Source of the DNA: Toxoplasma gondii ME49
Taxonomy: Eukaryota > Apicomplexa > Conoidasida > Eucoccidiorida > Sarcocystidae
Length of the DNA: 64,000 nucleotides
Assembly (NCBI RefSeq): GCF_000006565.2
Contig: NC_031475.1
Coordinates: 558,001-622,000 of the forward strand
Reading direction: 5' to 3'
The notes beneath the pieces were generated by a model that was given only the letters and a program-made list of their open reading frames with translations, was not told the DNA's origin and did not search any database. The position numbers and the translations under genes are program-made. Shown in pieces: positions 31,487 to 44,500 of this stretch (the stretch's first letter is position 1; each line of letters starts with the position of its first letter).

Positions 31487-34400
31487 AGTCGGCGTGTCTC
31501 TGTTGTGGAATCAGAGTTCTTTCCGGACTGTGAGTGTTCTGACAAGGCATTCTTTGAGAAACGAGAGACTAAGCTGGACCCAACGGAATAAATAGTGCTA
31601 GCAGCGAATCTGAACAAGAAGCTTGTTACCCGAGACTCCGTGGAGTTTATCGTCTTTTCTTTACCAAGGGTTGCAGCTGTTTGGGTGGCTCTGCCAGCGC
31701 AGCAGTGAACTGCACCAGAAGACGTTTGTCTGACGCTTGGCCTTTGCCACGCACTTGAAGCCCAGGGCGCACAACTTGTGGTGCCAAACATTGATATGGG
31801 GACGCAACTAAAGAGTCTGAATGAAAGATGCCGCCGATGACAACCTAGCACGCGTTGAATGCAGTTAGACAAATAATGGTAAACAGACCGGGCGCAGTAA
31901 TGCAAAAATCCCACAGTGTATCCTTGCTGCAGCCACGCAATCATCCCCGCACGGATGCAAAACTGTGGGCTACGCAACAGGACCTTTGTTGACTGTCGGC
32001 GTACACTGGCAATACAATACACTGCGCTGCCGTTGCGATAGAAGCTGGAAACGCACTCAAACCCTTCACGCAACGGAGCTTCTACGCCCTTTAGTACACT
32101 CGTTCCCAACAACCGAGGATACTATAGATATCAGTTTGTAATCACGATTGTGCAGCTTGATACCAGCCGTACTGTCCTACCATGGTGGACGGTTTGGATA
32201 CGTTGTAGGCATTTCTGTCCCTATCAACATGACAGCACGGACTAACATTCCCGGGCAGCATAGCTGCAAAAACGACTAGGGAGTGTGGAAGGGCGAGAGC
32301 CTTTCTCTTGCTTCCCGCATTACCAGTCGCTTACACACTTTGCTCTGTAAACCAAAAATCACACGAGGAAATAGGAAAGTCAATGTTTCGGTGTATTCAG
32401 AAAAGGGGGACAATGTAACACCATACAGCAGGCTCACTTTGGTAGACCACAACTTTGTACGTCCTACCTTTCACCGTCGACACTCAGCACGGTTGAGCAC
32501 GCCAGTGCGAGTGAATAGAGCGGTGTATGGAGGAGCATTGCGGACAGCAAATCAGACGCCGGCTTCCATGAGCACCTGATAAAGTTGTTGCGATCGCAAT
32601 GTGTGCTTTAGGTCTATGTTCTAGCGAGCAAAGTGGCCGTAGAGGCTTTTTGGCAGGAAGCATCTAGTTAGTACTTTTAGCCTTTGTCTTTCTTTCCGTA
32701 GCTTCGGTCAACACACAGATGTCCTTCTCTCTGCCAGTTTACAACTTGTGCTGTTTTCCGACATTCATGCTTGAGTCAGCCGTCCCCTTCTGGGCGTCAA
32801 ACTCCCACGTGCAGCCAGATGGAGGCCGATCTCCGAGTCGTCTCATTAGTGGTTCATACGAGTTCTTGAGGACACAGAGTGGCATATTCAGATGAGTTCT
32901 GCACAGTAGCTATGGGAAGGCGACCTGCGTCTCGCAGCTAGAGATATGGTCTCTGACAACTTCCATTACATATGAATAGTTTGGCTCCTCCTAAAATCTG
33001 GTAGATACTGCCGGGTTTCGGGGCTAGTTGACCTCAATTTAAAATAGCAATCATGCTTGTTCCACGCAGGCGTGGTACACTTAAATCAATACTGCTTCAT
33101 TTGGTTAACCAGATGGTAGCTGTTACGGCATTCCAGCCGGCTGCTTTCCAATGCGGAAAATCCCGAACACTCTCCTTTCTGGAAACAGCCCTTGATGCTG
33201 CGGCTGCATCTGCAGCTGTAGCCACACGTGGCGGACTCCGTTGAAGCCTTCTCACCTCATCATCTTTCTTTTGTCGTTGGTATGGACAGGCAACGGAATA
33301 ACTAACAGAACCGTAGCTATGAATGATGACGTGGAAGCTTACACGCTCCGGGCACACATGCGCGAGTGCTCTGTATCGCAAAAATGACCATCTGTTCTCT
33401 CACGAGGGCAACGAAATTGAAATATTATGTCTACGTTGTTTGTCCGTTTCTTTTGCTTGCTTGACGGTAATAGGAAAGAAGCTGCTTGGGGATTCGCGAA
33501 ACGTGCCGTCTTTGCCGCAATCACCGTAATCACATGTGTCTAGAAAAAGAGGACGGTCATTCGCTGGTGGCGAGTCAGCTGCGAATTCTGTCTGGGGTCA
33601 AACAAAGCCCAGCCCCAACGGGATGTGGTAACCTGCTGTTACGGGGGGCAGAAAATGTCCGCCGTTCGTTCTCATCATTAACCGAAGTTCTTTCCATCGA
33701 CTCGTGTGGTCGTACGACCCATCTCAGAACGTCAAGAGAAGTAAATTCCGTACTTCTTTCTGTATCGCAAGCGCACCCGAACGTACGAATCGACGTGCCA
33801 CACTCTCTCGGCCGAAAAAGGCAGACGACAATAGCCCAGTAACCACCGCTTCGATAGAGCACGAAAGGAAGGAAGACCAGAGAAAAGCACAGAATAGCCG
33901 TTGGGTGGCTAATTTACACAACAGCAAAATCCAGATTGCGCGCTTTCAATGAAGTCGCCTTCCACAACTGTGCTCGTGAACACGCTTCACTCTGAAAGGA
34001 GCTTTCTTGGACGCCGCCAAATCCAGCTGTCTGCCGGATAGTTTCCCTGCCAGACGAAGCCATCGCCAAATCTTCCTCAGGGGCACCTATTGCCCCTACA
34101 TCTACAATCATCGCTCAGAAAAGATGAAAACTCAGACAGCAGAAGCAGACCTCCATGGCGTATACTGCACCAAACCTTCGCGACATGTTTCTGAACGGGC
34201 TCAGAAACGACCGCGGTCGTGGGAATCGCGTACAGGTATGATAGACGACAGGGCTGAAAGAGAAGTCATCGAATTCCCGGACCGTACTCTTTCCTCAAGT
34301 GACATCTTCTTTTCTCCTGTGCTCACGGTGCCGTCACCAATGATATAGGATTTTACTGTTTGTCAGCGATGTTGCGGTTTGCCTGCCACGCACCACATAA

Positions 34401-34668
34401 TGCAAGCTACACATAGCGCTAGACCCAGAAACTACTGAATGTGCCTGCCTATCTACTGTATCTGTTTAGATTATACATGTTATACAAAAGGGGTGGCACC
34501 TGTTCTGGGTGGAACAGCGTCGGCAGTATCTGGTTTCCTCTCGCAGTGGGCGAAAGTCCTCTGAAAGAGTTGAAACTAGTAGGACAAGAATGCCACCACT
34601 GTCTTCTGTACTTCCATTTTCCCCGATGAACAGGAACACTCTTCTCAGGAGCGTGTACTGCCGCGACA
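31487..34668. other. Spacer with no supported gene
   Basis: This 3.2-kb stretch holds only short frames without splice signals or family resemblance. The exception is a 230-codon minus-strand frame at 31420-32112 that lacks an early ATG. It probably includes the 3' UTR of the unknown gene and the promoter and leader of the phosphatase gene. Confidence 0.5.
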
Positions 34669-37600
34669 ATGTTTCCTACTGGGCTGTTTGGATGGCCTCT
34701 ATGCAAGTCAATCCACAGCGCTTCCTTCACAGTAGCTCCCGCTGCTGTCGCTTATGAATCGTCTTCTTCTCCATCAGCTGCTTCTGGAAGGGGAACATCC
34801 TTGAACTTAATGAACAAAGAACGCACATTTGAGGAGGTGACCGCATGCGCAGCCGAAGGGTCTAATGCGCTGAACTCTTTTGGGATGCCGACTCAGAGGG
34901 CCGCGTATCGTTTTTCAGGTCTCTCGTCACCTCAGAAAAAGGACTTTCAACTTCGTCCAGACGGTACTGTCTCGACAGATGACTATGTTAACAAACAAGC
35001 TGGCGGCGTTACAATTGCCGGAGGATTGCTGACAGACTTGGCTTATAATGCAGCACTGCTGAGAGGTCTAGCAAAGCCTCCAGGAAGTCGTAGAAGTCTC
35101 ATATCTCCTCGGTCCTTTAGCAGAAACCTTCTTATGCGACCGCAGAGAGTGTCCTATCAGCAGCACTTCCCGTCGCTCTTTCCTCTCCAACAAAAACTGC
35201 ATCTGAAAACGCTGGCTCACAAAAAAGCTTTTCTGAACAGGTCTACGGGAAGCCAAGAGATCACGCAAATAAGCTTTGATGCGGCAAACGGCGGACCCGC
35301 TGCTTTGGGGGACGATTTCCATGTCTGCATGCCAAACCTATGTCAAGTACCGAAGGACAGTTCACAACTTCTACCTGCTCTGCAAAGTGCTATCGCTTAC
35401 CTGGCGTTGACTCACTTCCCCAAGAAACCTCCTAAACTACAGCACGGATACTTTCTTCCTCCTGTAGCGCCTCAGTTTGCCGGTCGAATGACTCTTGTCT
35501 TGGGTGAGAGACACATTTGTTTCGCAAAAAACAACAGGAAGAACACTTCACTGTTACACGGGGCCACAGAGAGTTACACGAATTCATTCTTCATTACTTA
35601 CTAAGACAACAGTAACCGAAGGAAGCGGCACACGTTGGAACCAGACGTACACCCCAGCCACAACAACCATGTCCCGCCATAGATAATTCACCCGCTAGTA
35701 AGTTGACTACGATTATTGGAATGTGTTGCCCAGCGACATTTTTTCTGGATTTTTCCTCGAACATGTTTATTTCAGTAGATTCAGCGCGAGGAACAAAGAG
35801 GCACCCCCGGTCTCTGAAATATTATGACACCGGAGTCCAAAACTCCACATGTGACAACGTGGTAGACCCGCCTCTCTGCTTTCGAAGGCTGTTAGGCGCG
35901 TCACCTTGGACAAAGAACTAGTGCTGGCAGCGGGTCATATTTCCCTTGAACCCCTGGCATGAAACAACACCTTTACAGTGAGAGGCGCCATCGTATTCTT
36001 GACTAGGCAAAAAAAGGACTTTTCCCCCGATTTCAAACTAACGGGGCGCCGGGCACTCATTGATAGTCTTCGAGGAGTTTCAGCGCAAGTAAAGATGTTG
36101 TGTGGCACGGAGAAGCCACTTTCCTGCGCTGTCTGTGACTGCGTTGTGCAGATATGGATGAGACTCTGATGCACTGTGCGACGAAGCCTCTCGAGAAAAG
36201 CCCGGCTTTTCTTGTCCGGTTTTCCGACACGAATCTCCTGGTACGCAGGCATCTTGTCCGTTACATTCTTACCTCAGTCCCTGATCTGTGTTTGGGGAAA
36301 GAAGCCACAGGCCCTATAAGCATCGCGAAAAATAATGTCCGACACACTGAAAACCAATCGAAGCCTCTGAATTAGCAGATACTCGGTGTTAACTCGAGAA
36401 GATACAAAATGCTTATTCTGGGACTTTTGTGTGGCATGCCACCGCAGGGCCACGTTTACGTTCGACCTTACACGAAGATTTTCCTCGACTTAGCGTCACA
36501 AATATGCGAAATCGTCGTCTTCACTGCCAGCACGCAATCCTACGCTGATCAGGTACGAAACTGCCTCAAGCCACAAGCGTTTTGAATTAAGACTAGATCC
36601 CTGCAGGCAACCTTTGCTGAAGGAAACACGGTGACACCTCAACAATAGTAGTCAGCGACGGCATGATTACATTGAAGCTTGCTGATTCCAGGTTCGCTAT
36701 TTCTGAGACACTTTGTCTCGCATCTTTCCACTGAATTTTAGGTCCTTGCCCACCTCGACCCAAAACGTCGCCTCGTCCATCATCGTCTTTACCGTCAACA
36801 CTGCACCATGATTAATGGCGGCTATGTCAAAGACCTTCGTCTTCTGGGGCGCGACATTTCACGAGTGGTTCTGGCTGACAATTCTCCAATCAGCATGGCG
36901 CTGCAACCAGATAACGGCGTCCTTGTCTCCAGTTGGACGAGCGACGACAGCGATAGCGAACTCATGGATCTTCTAGTCCTTCTTCAAGTATGTCGATTCT
37001 CACCCATCCTGGTCTGCGTATCCAAAACGGAATCATGGAGGGGGGGCTGTTCAATGCTGTTCGTGAATCAGGGACCCAGCTGTACACAGAAAGCAGCAAT
37101 CTGCGTATTTTCTTCTGGGGGTTTTTGCGGCTGGTTGCCTTCTCTCCTCGTCTGCAAACAAAACCAGAGAAGGCTCCTTTAGAATCAACCTATGATAGAA
37201 AAAAAGACGAGCATGAAAGTTTGCAAAATACACTAGTCGAGTTGGGATCGAGGTCGCCGAGGGAGACACGATCGGTACTGCCGCTAACTAGAGGGGGCAA
37301 TCCACAGACATACTGACATTTTCTACACCCTGCCGAGACGGGCTTCTCGAATTCATTTCCAAAAAAACCTCCACCGGCGTGAATAAATTCATCTCCGTCC
37401 CCCAATCCCCGTCGTATGAGTGAGGAGTGTGAAAGCTGTAATGTAGAAAGTGCGAATCGGGCCCTACGTGATATGTCTGTAAACGCCACAGTCTGGAAAC
37501 TGTCGGCTGAATAAGACCTTGTTTCCCCTGTTCCCCTTTGACCGTGCACCAATGTGCGGCCATTATGGTAACATTTTCCTTGTGTTTTGCTCGAAAAACC

Positions 37601-37705
37601 CTGCAGCATGTTGCCCAGTTGGATAGTGTGCCGGAGTATCTTCGAGAACGCTACGGTTTGCGAGAGTGGATTAACAGTCATAGGACGGCAGCGGGATCTT
37701 TGTGA
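34669..37705 (+). CDS. CTD/NIF-type protein phosphatase (SCP/FCP family)
   Basis: Aspartate-based HAD phosphatase of the CTD small phosphatase family, which dephosphorylates Ser/Thr, classically on the RNA polymerase II tail. Exons 34669-35503, 36152-36240, 36448-36552, 36742-36987 and 37607-37705 sum to 457 residues with consistent phase. The catalytic motif is split by intron 1: MTLVL from exon 1 joins DMDETLMHC in exon 2 (residues about 276-287), matching the family DxDxT core. Further motifs follow in order: VYVRPYTKIFLDLA, EIVVFTASTQSYADQ, HHRLYRQHCTMINGGYVKDL, and SRVVLADNSPISMALQPDN ending with DDSDSELMDLL. The C-terminus is VAQLDSVPEYLRERYGLREW. The first 270 residues are a Ser/Leu-rich extension without recognised domains. 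No membrane helix is evident, so it is closer to SCP than to Dullard. An upstream non-coding exon is possible. Confidence 0.93.
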
Positions 37706-39806
37706 CCTCTCGGTTTCTCAAAGAAACACTGCAGTACTCGGACACAAGTTCGACATCGCAAGAAGAAATTCAGTGGTTTTTATATCGCGACTTGAAGGTA
37801 ATGCAGCGCACGCGTGTGGCGAGGCTTGCGGGATGAGCAAGTGCACGCAGTAAGACACGAATGCCCGCGCTTCTAGAGATGAATTTTGTAGATAAAATAC
37901 ACTATTGGGTGCAGCGCTCTGGACTAGACAATTACAGGTACCGTTTCAAGAGCGCGTACACTTTTGCCTTCTGGTAGCGTGTCATGTGGCACACATTCAG
38001 ATGTACATATCTCGTAACGTTGGAACGGCGTGGTCGTCAAACTACAACTTTATGGATGTTACACGTGCCTAGGTTTGACATCAGGTTCTCGTTTGTACAC
38101 AACACTGCAGTTCCCACTTGTTTCGTCGGACTGCTTGCAGTTCCAGCTGAACGAATTAAAGGTGATTCACTGCTTCTTGTCTTTGTAACTGCAGGGCGTG
38201 CAAAAACCGCCCGCTGCTTCTCCCCCGACACAGGAGTTCCTCCCTTATCTAACGTGCGTCCGCCGGCGACTTTGTTCTATTGCTTTCTCTCTGTCTCGGG
38301 ATGCGGCCAGCCTTCGCTGTCTCCGCGACTTAACACTGAAGGCCCTTCTTAGAGGAAGGCAAAATTCCTGTGGAAAGGCCTGCATCCCTTGTGCTTTCCG
38401 AACGCTGTTGCTGCCAGCTCTGAGCGAGATATTTATGTAATAGCAACCATTCCAAGGCACTCCAAGACAGACCTTTTTCTCTATTTCCCGCCAGACGGAT
38501 CCCTTCTGCAGGCTCGCAGTCCCTTTCTAAGCCGAAATTTCCCCATCGCATTGAATCACACCTACCGAGACCATAAGAGGGAGAAAAAAGGCTCCCTTTA
38601 CTATTCGCTCAAACAGTCAAATTTAGAAGCAATCGCGGGTGGCCTCTACAGAACGGTCTCGTCTCCCGGTGCTGTCTTGTATGTGTTGAGCCAACAAGCT
38701 GTGTTCGCTTCGAAAAAGAAGCGTAAATTCGAACAACACATTCTCGATTTACACTCACGAAAGTGACGAAACATCCAAGGACACCTCTGAATCCACACAT
38801 CGCTATAATCCTTCTCAAAACACACGCCTCTCTCCAATCCTCCTTTTATGGTATAGACACTGCGCTTTTGGGGTTCGTCCTTCCCAGAAGCCTGGAAGTC
38901 GCCCTGGAACCAAAACCGTAACTGGAGGCGGCAGGAGGAAGAATGTTTCTTAATGAACATTAGAAGTTTCGGAGTTCCTGACCAAAGTTCACAAAAATTC
39001 GAAGTTTGCCGTGGTGACTTCCCGCCACCACCACAAGGGGAAGGGACGTACTGGAGCTGCATACACAAAACAGACACGTAAACGTGTTGGATTTCAGTGG
39101 CTAGAAGACACCCAGCTTTTCTTTGAGACTGCTGTACACCACCACCCACTGGCTCGCTGAAGACAGCAAAAGAACGCAACAGCCCGTCGCGCTTGGAGTT
39201 TCTCCCTGCATGCAGGTGGTCACCCACCTCTTTTATTCGCTCTTTAAGAGGTGGATGAGTTATGATCCTATCGAATTCACATCGAAATGCACACGCCTGT
39301 CAATCTAGGTATCCATGAGAGAGTGTATGCATCAAATCTCCTGCTCTCCGTTCCTCTCCGCTCTTGCTCCTATTTCGTTGGCAAACCTCCACTACACACT
39401 CCTCACAAGTCCAAGCACGCCAACGGGTTCACGTCGCTCCCGACCACCGACTTGCCCTTTGCTATGCTTCCGAACTTTCTTAAGGCCTGCCTGGAACCCT
39501 CTCTCCGCCCTTCCCTTCCTGACGGCTAGCCGATTCTACCGCAGTGCATGGACAGGCGCAGCTATTAGGACTACAAAAAACATCGTACCCAGAAGTCACT
39601 TGACCCCCTGGTGGTTCAAAACCGCGGAAGCCAGTGGGTGCAATCTGCACCACTGGTCACCTGGGGGCCAGGGCTCTTCTCTGATGCACAGAAGTGATAC
39701 GTCTTGTCCGCACGCGCGAAAAAAACTGAAAGTTGAGTCGACTGGCCGCTGCCGCTGACTCCACGAGTCGCAACTTCCCCCAAACCCCCCCCTTGAGATG
39801 TTGCCC
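37706..39806. other. Convergent spacer with no supported gene
   Basis: Region between the 3' ends of the phosphatase (+) and WDR44-like (-) genes. Open frames of 125 and 193 codons overlap on opposite strands at 38.4-39.2 kb without usable splice sites or recognisable motifs. A possible extra WDR44 3' exon (about 39596-39740) is discussed under that gene. Confidence 0.5.
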
Positions 39807-41363
39807 TTACCTGCGTTGCCGACACTCCTCTCGGTAGACAGACGCCGGCAGAGCGATGTGGAGTTCTTCCCCTTCATGGTAGTATCGATCCCCTTCCTGG
39901 TTCTTTCTTCTCTCATCCAGAGAGCTGCAGAATGCACCCCCGTAGTCTCCCCGGCCTGGAGTCGACGCACCACTCGAAGGCGACTCGGCCTTCAGAGGTA
40001 AGTCCTTAGCAGGGAAGCCACTCAGACCTGGGGCAGCGAGAGCGAACCCCGCAGAGCCGCACTCTGAAGGCGGTCGGCTGTAGGGGGCTTCTGACCCCCC
40101 GTTGTAAAGAACTGGAGAGTCGCTTCCTGGTCGATTCACAGACGAGAAAAGGCTGCTTTTTCCCAAGAAATCCACCTTGTCCAACGATCGACCCCTCGCG
40201 TCGAGGTCCTCTTCTCCCCCCTCGCTCGCGTGAGCCGGGAGCGACCCCAGAGTGCCACTCGGAGATCCTCGCCCATATTTCGGCAGACACATCGCCTTGA
40301 GCGCCGCCAGATGGGATCCCTGTCTGTCCACGAGTTCGCCCTTCCCCACGTTGAACAGGCGCGAGTCTGCGACCCCACACGACGACGGGGGCAACAGGAG
40401 ACAGCGCGGGTCTCGCGGCAGCGCAGAGTCCTGGGCGGGGAGGCAGCCAGAGGAAAACCCGTCGGTCACAGTCTCTTGCCTGTCGCCTGGAGGCGCATGG
40501 GAGAGGCGATCCACATTCGATTTGGAATGAGAACGACCCGTCGTCTCTCCCTGCACGCCCCGCAAGCCTGCGCTGACGCCGCTGTCCGAGCGAAACACAA
40601 ACTTCCGCAGAGACAGACGTCGACTTCCGGTGTGCTTCGCTGACGGAGACCCCAGCGGATGGACTCCAATTCGAGACACCAACGCACTCGCGAACGACGC
40701 AGGCGCAACCAGACTGCAAGTCAAAAGCTCCGTAAAAGCTGAAAAAACAAGGAAAGAAGCGGCAATAAAAACAGAGAGGCATGCGTCCAGGTAAGGGTGG
40801 GAGGTAGGCGAGAAGAGCTACGAAAGGCACGGAAGGCGAAGGGAATTGAGCAAATCAGCTGCCGGCTATCTGAACGGGGACGAGGGAGGGAATCAGAGAG
40901 AAGAGAGGAAAGGGGAGACGTTTGAGAAAAGGTGGCGCCACGAGTTCGTGCAGCAAACGACATACCTTTGATGCCGGCAAAATTCGCGTTCGTCGGGCGA
41001 CGGTTGGTCGCGGGAATCGACAGCTTGCTGCTCAGAACATTCCTGAGAAAAAGGGCACTTATCAAACCTGAGAGTTTCCAGATCTCCAACAACCTCGAAC
41101 ACACGCGGAGTCACGACAGCCTTCAGAGGCCGCGCTGCTAAACAGCGACGCGCAAGAACAATTTACTTCGAGTTTTAGCGACACAATTCGGTCTGCAGCT
41201 GATTCAAACTAAAAGTCTTGTATTCCTTTTCGTATGAGAACACATGTGGAATTGAAACCAAACTCTTCCACTGGATGAAAACGAAAATATTAATACGAAA
41301 ACATAAATACACACATAAAAATATATCCTTACACATAAAGGAACAAACACATATACACGTGAA

Positions 41364-41398
<35 letters not shown>

Positions 41399-41464
41399 GA
41401 CACGCGTCAGCGGCACTCCCAGTTCATGTTCAGGCGCCAAGAAATACCAACAGAGTCACGCATT

Positions 41465-41500
<36 letters not shown>

Positions 41501-44500
41501 AGTATTGACGTAGAGATATGGAGACAAAGTGCAAAGAGAGAGATGAATTTTTGTATTCTCGCTAGTCTAGAAAGTGCGTGAAGGGAAAGGCTACATCCAA
41601 ACGAGAATGGAAAAGAAACGTTATAGGGGATCGAACCAGCGCGGAGATCAGGAGATCAGGCCCGTGAGATTGGAAAAGTGAACAGGGAGAGAAAAACAAC
41701 GAGAAGCGGTATTTCAAGAGCCACACGCCACTGAAGTAGGCGTACGTTGCGGCTGAGCAAGGCCATCACTGTCTCCTTATCGTGAGACTGAGAGAGGGTT
41801 TGTCTCGCTGTGAGAATCGCGTGTCAAAGAAGACGAAAAAGCACAGAAAGAAGGGCGCAGGGACTTCACAAAAGCAAAAACCACGGTACAAATGACCCGC
41901 GTCCAGAACTCAGGCTTGATGTGTGGATTACGGTTGTCACTCGGGAACAGAGAAGGCGAATCTTTGGAGTCCAGTGAATGCCGCCGTTTGCACTCGTCGC
42001 CTCACCCGCGGAATCGCCTCTCCACGCCGTCGGCAATCGAGGAGCGCGGATCCGCCACATTCCAGCAACAGATCCAGCCGTTCTCAGAGCCGCAGACCAA
42101 GCCTGTTCCTTCGTTTCTGAAGAAAGGGAGAACGATTAAAACGATGTCGAAAACAGAGAGAAAGAGGCTCACAGACGACAAACGGGAACAGCGAAGAAAC
42201 AGAGCGATGAGGAAACCGAGACGAAAAGACGAAGAAATAGATGTACCGAGAAGAGAAAGGAAACAGAGAGATGAGAAAAAAGAAAGACGAGAAAAGGAAA
42301 CAGAGAACTGAAAACAGAGGAGAAACCGAGGCAGCGGCATGAAGACAAGGAGGCAGAGAGATAGGAAAAGGGGGTATAGAGATTCGCAAAAGAAGCAGAG
42401 AAATAAGAAAAAGGAAAATAAGCGATGAAGAAAGGTAGGAAGAGAGAAGGGGGAGGGGGGGCGGGGAAAGAGGTGAAGGCGGAGAGAGAGGCAGCGAGGA
42501 AGCGAGGAAGAGTACAAGGTAACGAAAGTAAATGTGAACGCCGCCTCAGCACGAGCCTTGTTCATGTATTCCTGCTTCGATCTCTCTCCTCGGGCTTCGA
42601 ATAAAAGCCGAGTGACGGTTGAAAAGGCGAGGAAACACCCAACAGAAAACTTACGTGTAGTTGGCACGTAACATGATTTGTTCGTTAATGTGGCCTTTGA
42701 ATTTGGCGACGCAGGACAGGTCCTGCAAGAAGAACATGCAAAAACTCTCTCGTTTTCTCTCCATGCACATTCCTCCTAGGCGACAAAGAGGAGCCTTTTC
42801 CTACCAGGAGCACGGACGATCGTGCACTTTTTCAAGAGGGGAATTTGACGCTCCGTCTGATGTCGGTGCAGAACGCCCTTGGATCTGGATTACCGCCCGT
42901 GAGTCCCGTCGTTCGTCGTTTCGTTGCAGCGAAAAAGCACTCTTTTCGCATGCATCGCCGTTTGGAGCTCTTCCCCCCTCTCAAGCAACCATTTATCTCC
43001 ATATCGCTCTCCACAGGATCGTCGATCTTCCAAGCGCTCTATCAATACACAGATAGAGATGCTCATTTATCGTTATCGTGTGTGTGCATATATACACATG
43101 CATGCACATGGTGGAGAGATCTTCGTGAAAATGGTATGTTGATCTGCGCATACTCGTGACTGGCTATTTGCGGCCCCTACTCACAGGAGGCATCACCCTG
43201 GCTGTCTATGCACGCATATATCTATTTAACACAATTGGTGAGCATAGCCAGATAAATAGACACACTGTTTGTGCGACAAGTGTCGATACACCCCAAAGCC
43301 GCCGTACCGTGGCTCTGAAAATGCGAATACGCGAATCGTTTGTCGTGACACAGAGAGCGAGGCCGCTGGCGTGCCACTCCAGGCTGGTCACCTGCAGAGA
43401 GCAACACAAATTTCACAAAAACAGTGTGATCTACCATTCCCTCAGATGCACACACATGCCACCTCGCAATCAACAATCAAGCCAAGAAAGAAACACAACG
43501 GACCTTGAGGAAGATCAGGCGACGAAAGGACAGCAACCACACCGAAAGCGGTTGGGTTTGTTTTGCCTTCACGGCGCCCCCAAAGTCAAACAGACAACCG
43601 CATAACATCTCTCCTCTTTAAATGATTGCATGTGTGCATATACCCATGTGTATCTGCTTCTAACGCCATATCTATAAAGATTAATAGAACTCTATGTAGT
43701 TGAATGCATTCGTACATCCATCTGCTTATCGCTGCGTGTATAATCACATCTATAAACTTCTATACAAAAGACATATTCATATATTTAGAACCGCATTCGT
43801 ATATAACTCGTTTTCTCGCGGTGTGTATATCCATATCTTTAAATATATATATATATATATATATATGAATGCATTCGTACGCCTCTTTGTTCATCTCTGT
43901 GTAAATCCAGATCTCTTCAAAAAAGAAGAGCGAACGAACCGTCTCGCTGCCTCTGGATTTTTCTAGCAAACGACAATCCCTTTGCGGGTTTAGAAAAAAC
44001 TCCTCCCCGAAAAAAGAATGAATTTTTCCTCTATCTGCGCGTGCAGTTTGAAAAAGGAGACGAAAAATCATATGTAGAAAGCTCCCACGAGTTTAATTCA
44101 TTCAAAAAATCAGCCTCTTTATTCGAAGCCAACTCTGTTATTGTTTTGAAATCAGTTGTAGCAGGACTTTACCATCTAGCGTTATACACGAGAATCGCAC
44201 ATTCGGTTTAGGTAGATACATGGAACTGGATATAGAAAGATGCATACAGACAGAGAGATAGGGAGGCAGGCACACAGATAGAGAGATGCAGATAGACAGA
44301 TACAGAGAGATCGACAAAGGTGTACTCCGTACAGATTCAGCTCTTCGGTCGAGCTCATCCAGTCAGCTCTAGCCGTTGTGCATTTCGACGTACTTTCCTC
44401 CCTTTTGAGAACTTCCCTTTCCGGTTTCTGCAGTCTAACTCATTGCGGAACTTCAGGGTCTGCATGCAAAGAGAAACAGCAGCGATGATTTTTGGAAGAG

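Noticed and set aside
31420..32112. 230-codon minus-strand frame
   Set aside because: No ATG near its start, no splice-consistent partner and no family resemblance; it overlaps the 3' end of the unknown plus-strand gene.
38389..39227. Frames of 125 codons (+) and 193 codons (-)
   Set aside because: They mirror each other on opposite strands, have poor start context and resemble nothing; likely chance in 3' flanks.
39596..39740. Possible extra last exon of the WDR44-like gene
   Set aside because: The stop overlaps a GTAAGG donor and an in-phase acceptor exists, but the resulting tail matches nothing in WDR44, so the shorter end was kept.
41600..41690. Minus-strand GGTTCGATCCCC resembling a tRNA T-arm
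   Set aside because: The flanking bases do not form the five-pair T-stem, no D-arm or anticodon arm can be drawn, and the site is inside a WDR44 intron.
42002..42667. Long Phe/Ser/Leu-rich minus-strand frame
   Set aside because: It is the polypyrimidine intron of the WDR44-like gene read through; only 42006-42116 is exonic.
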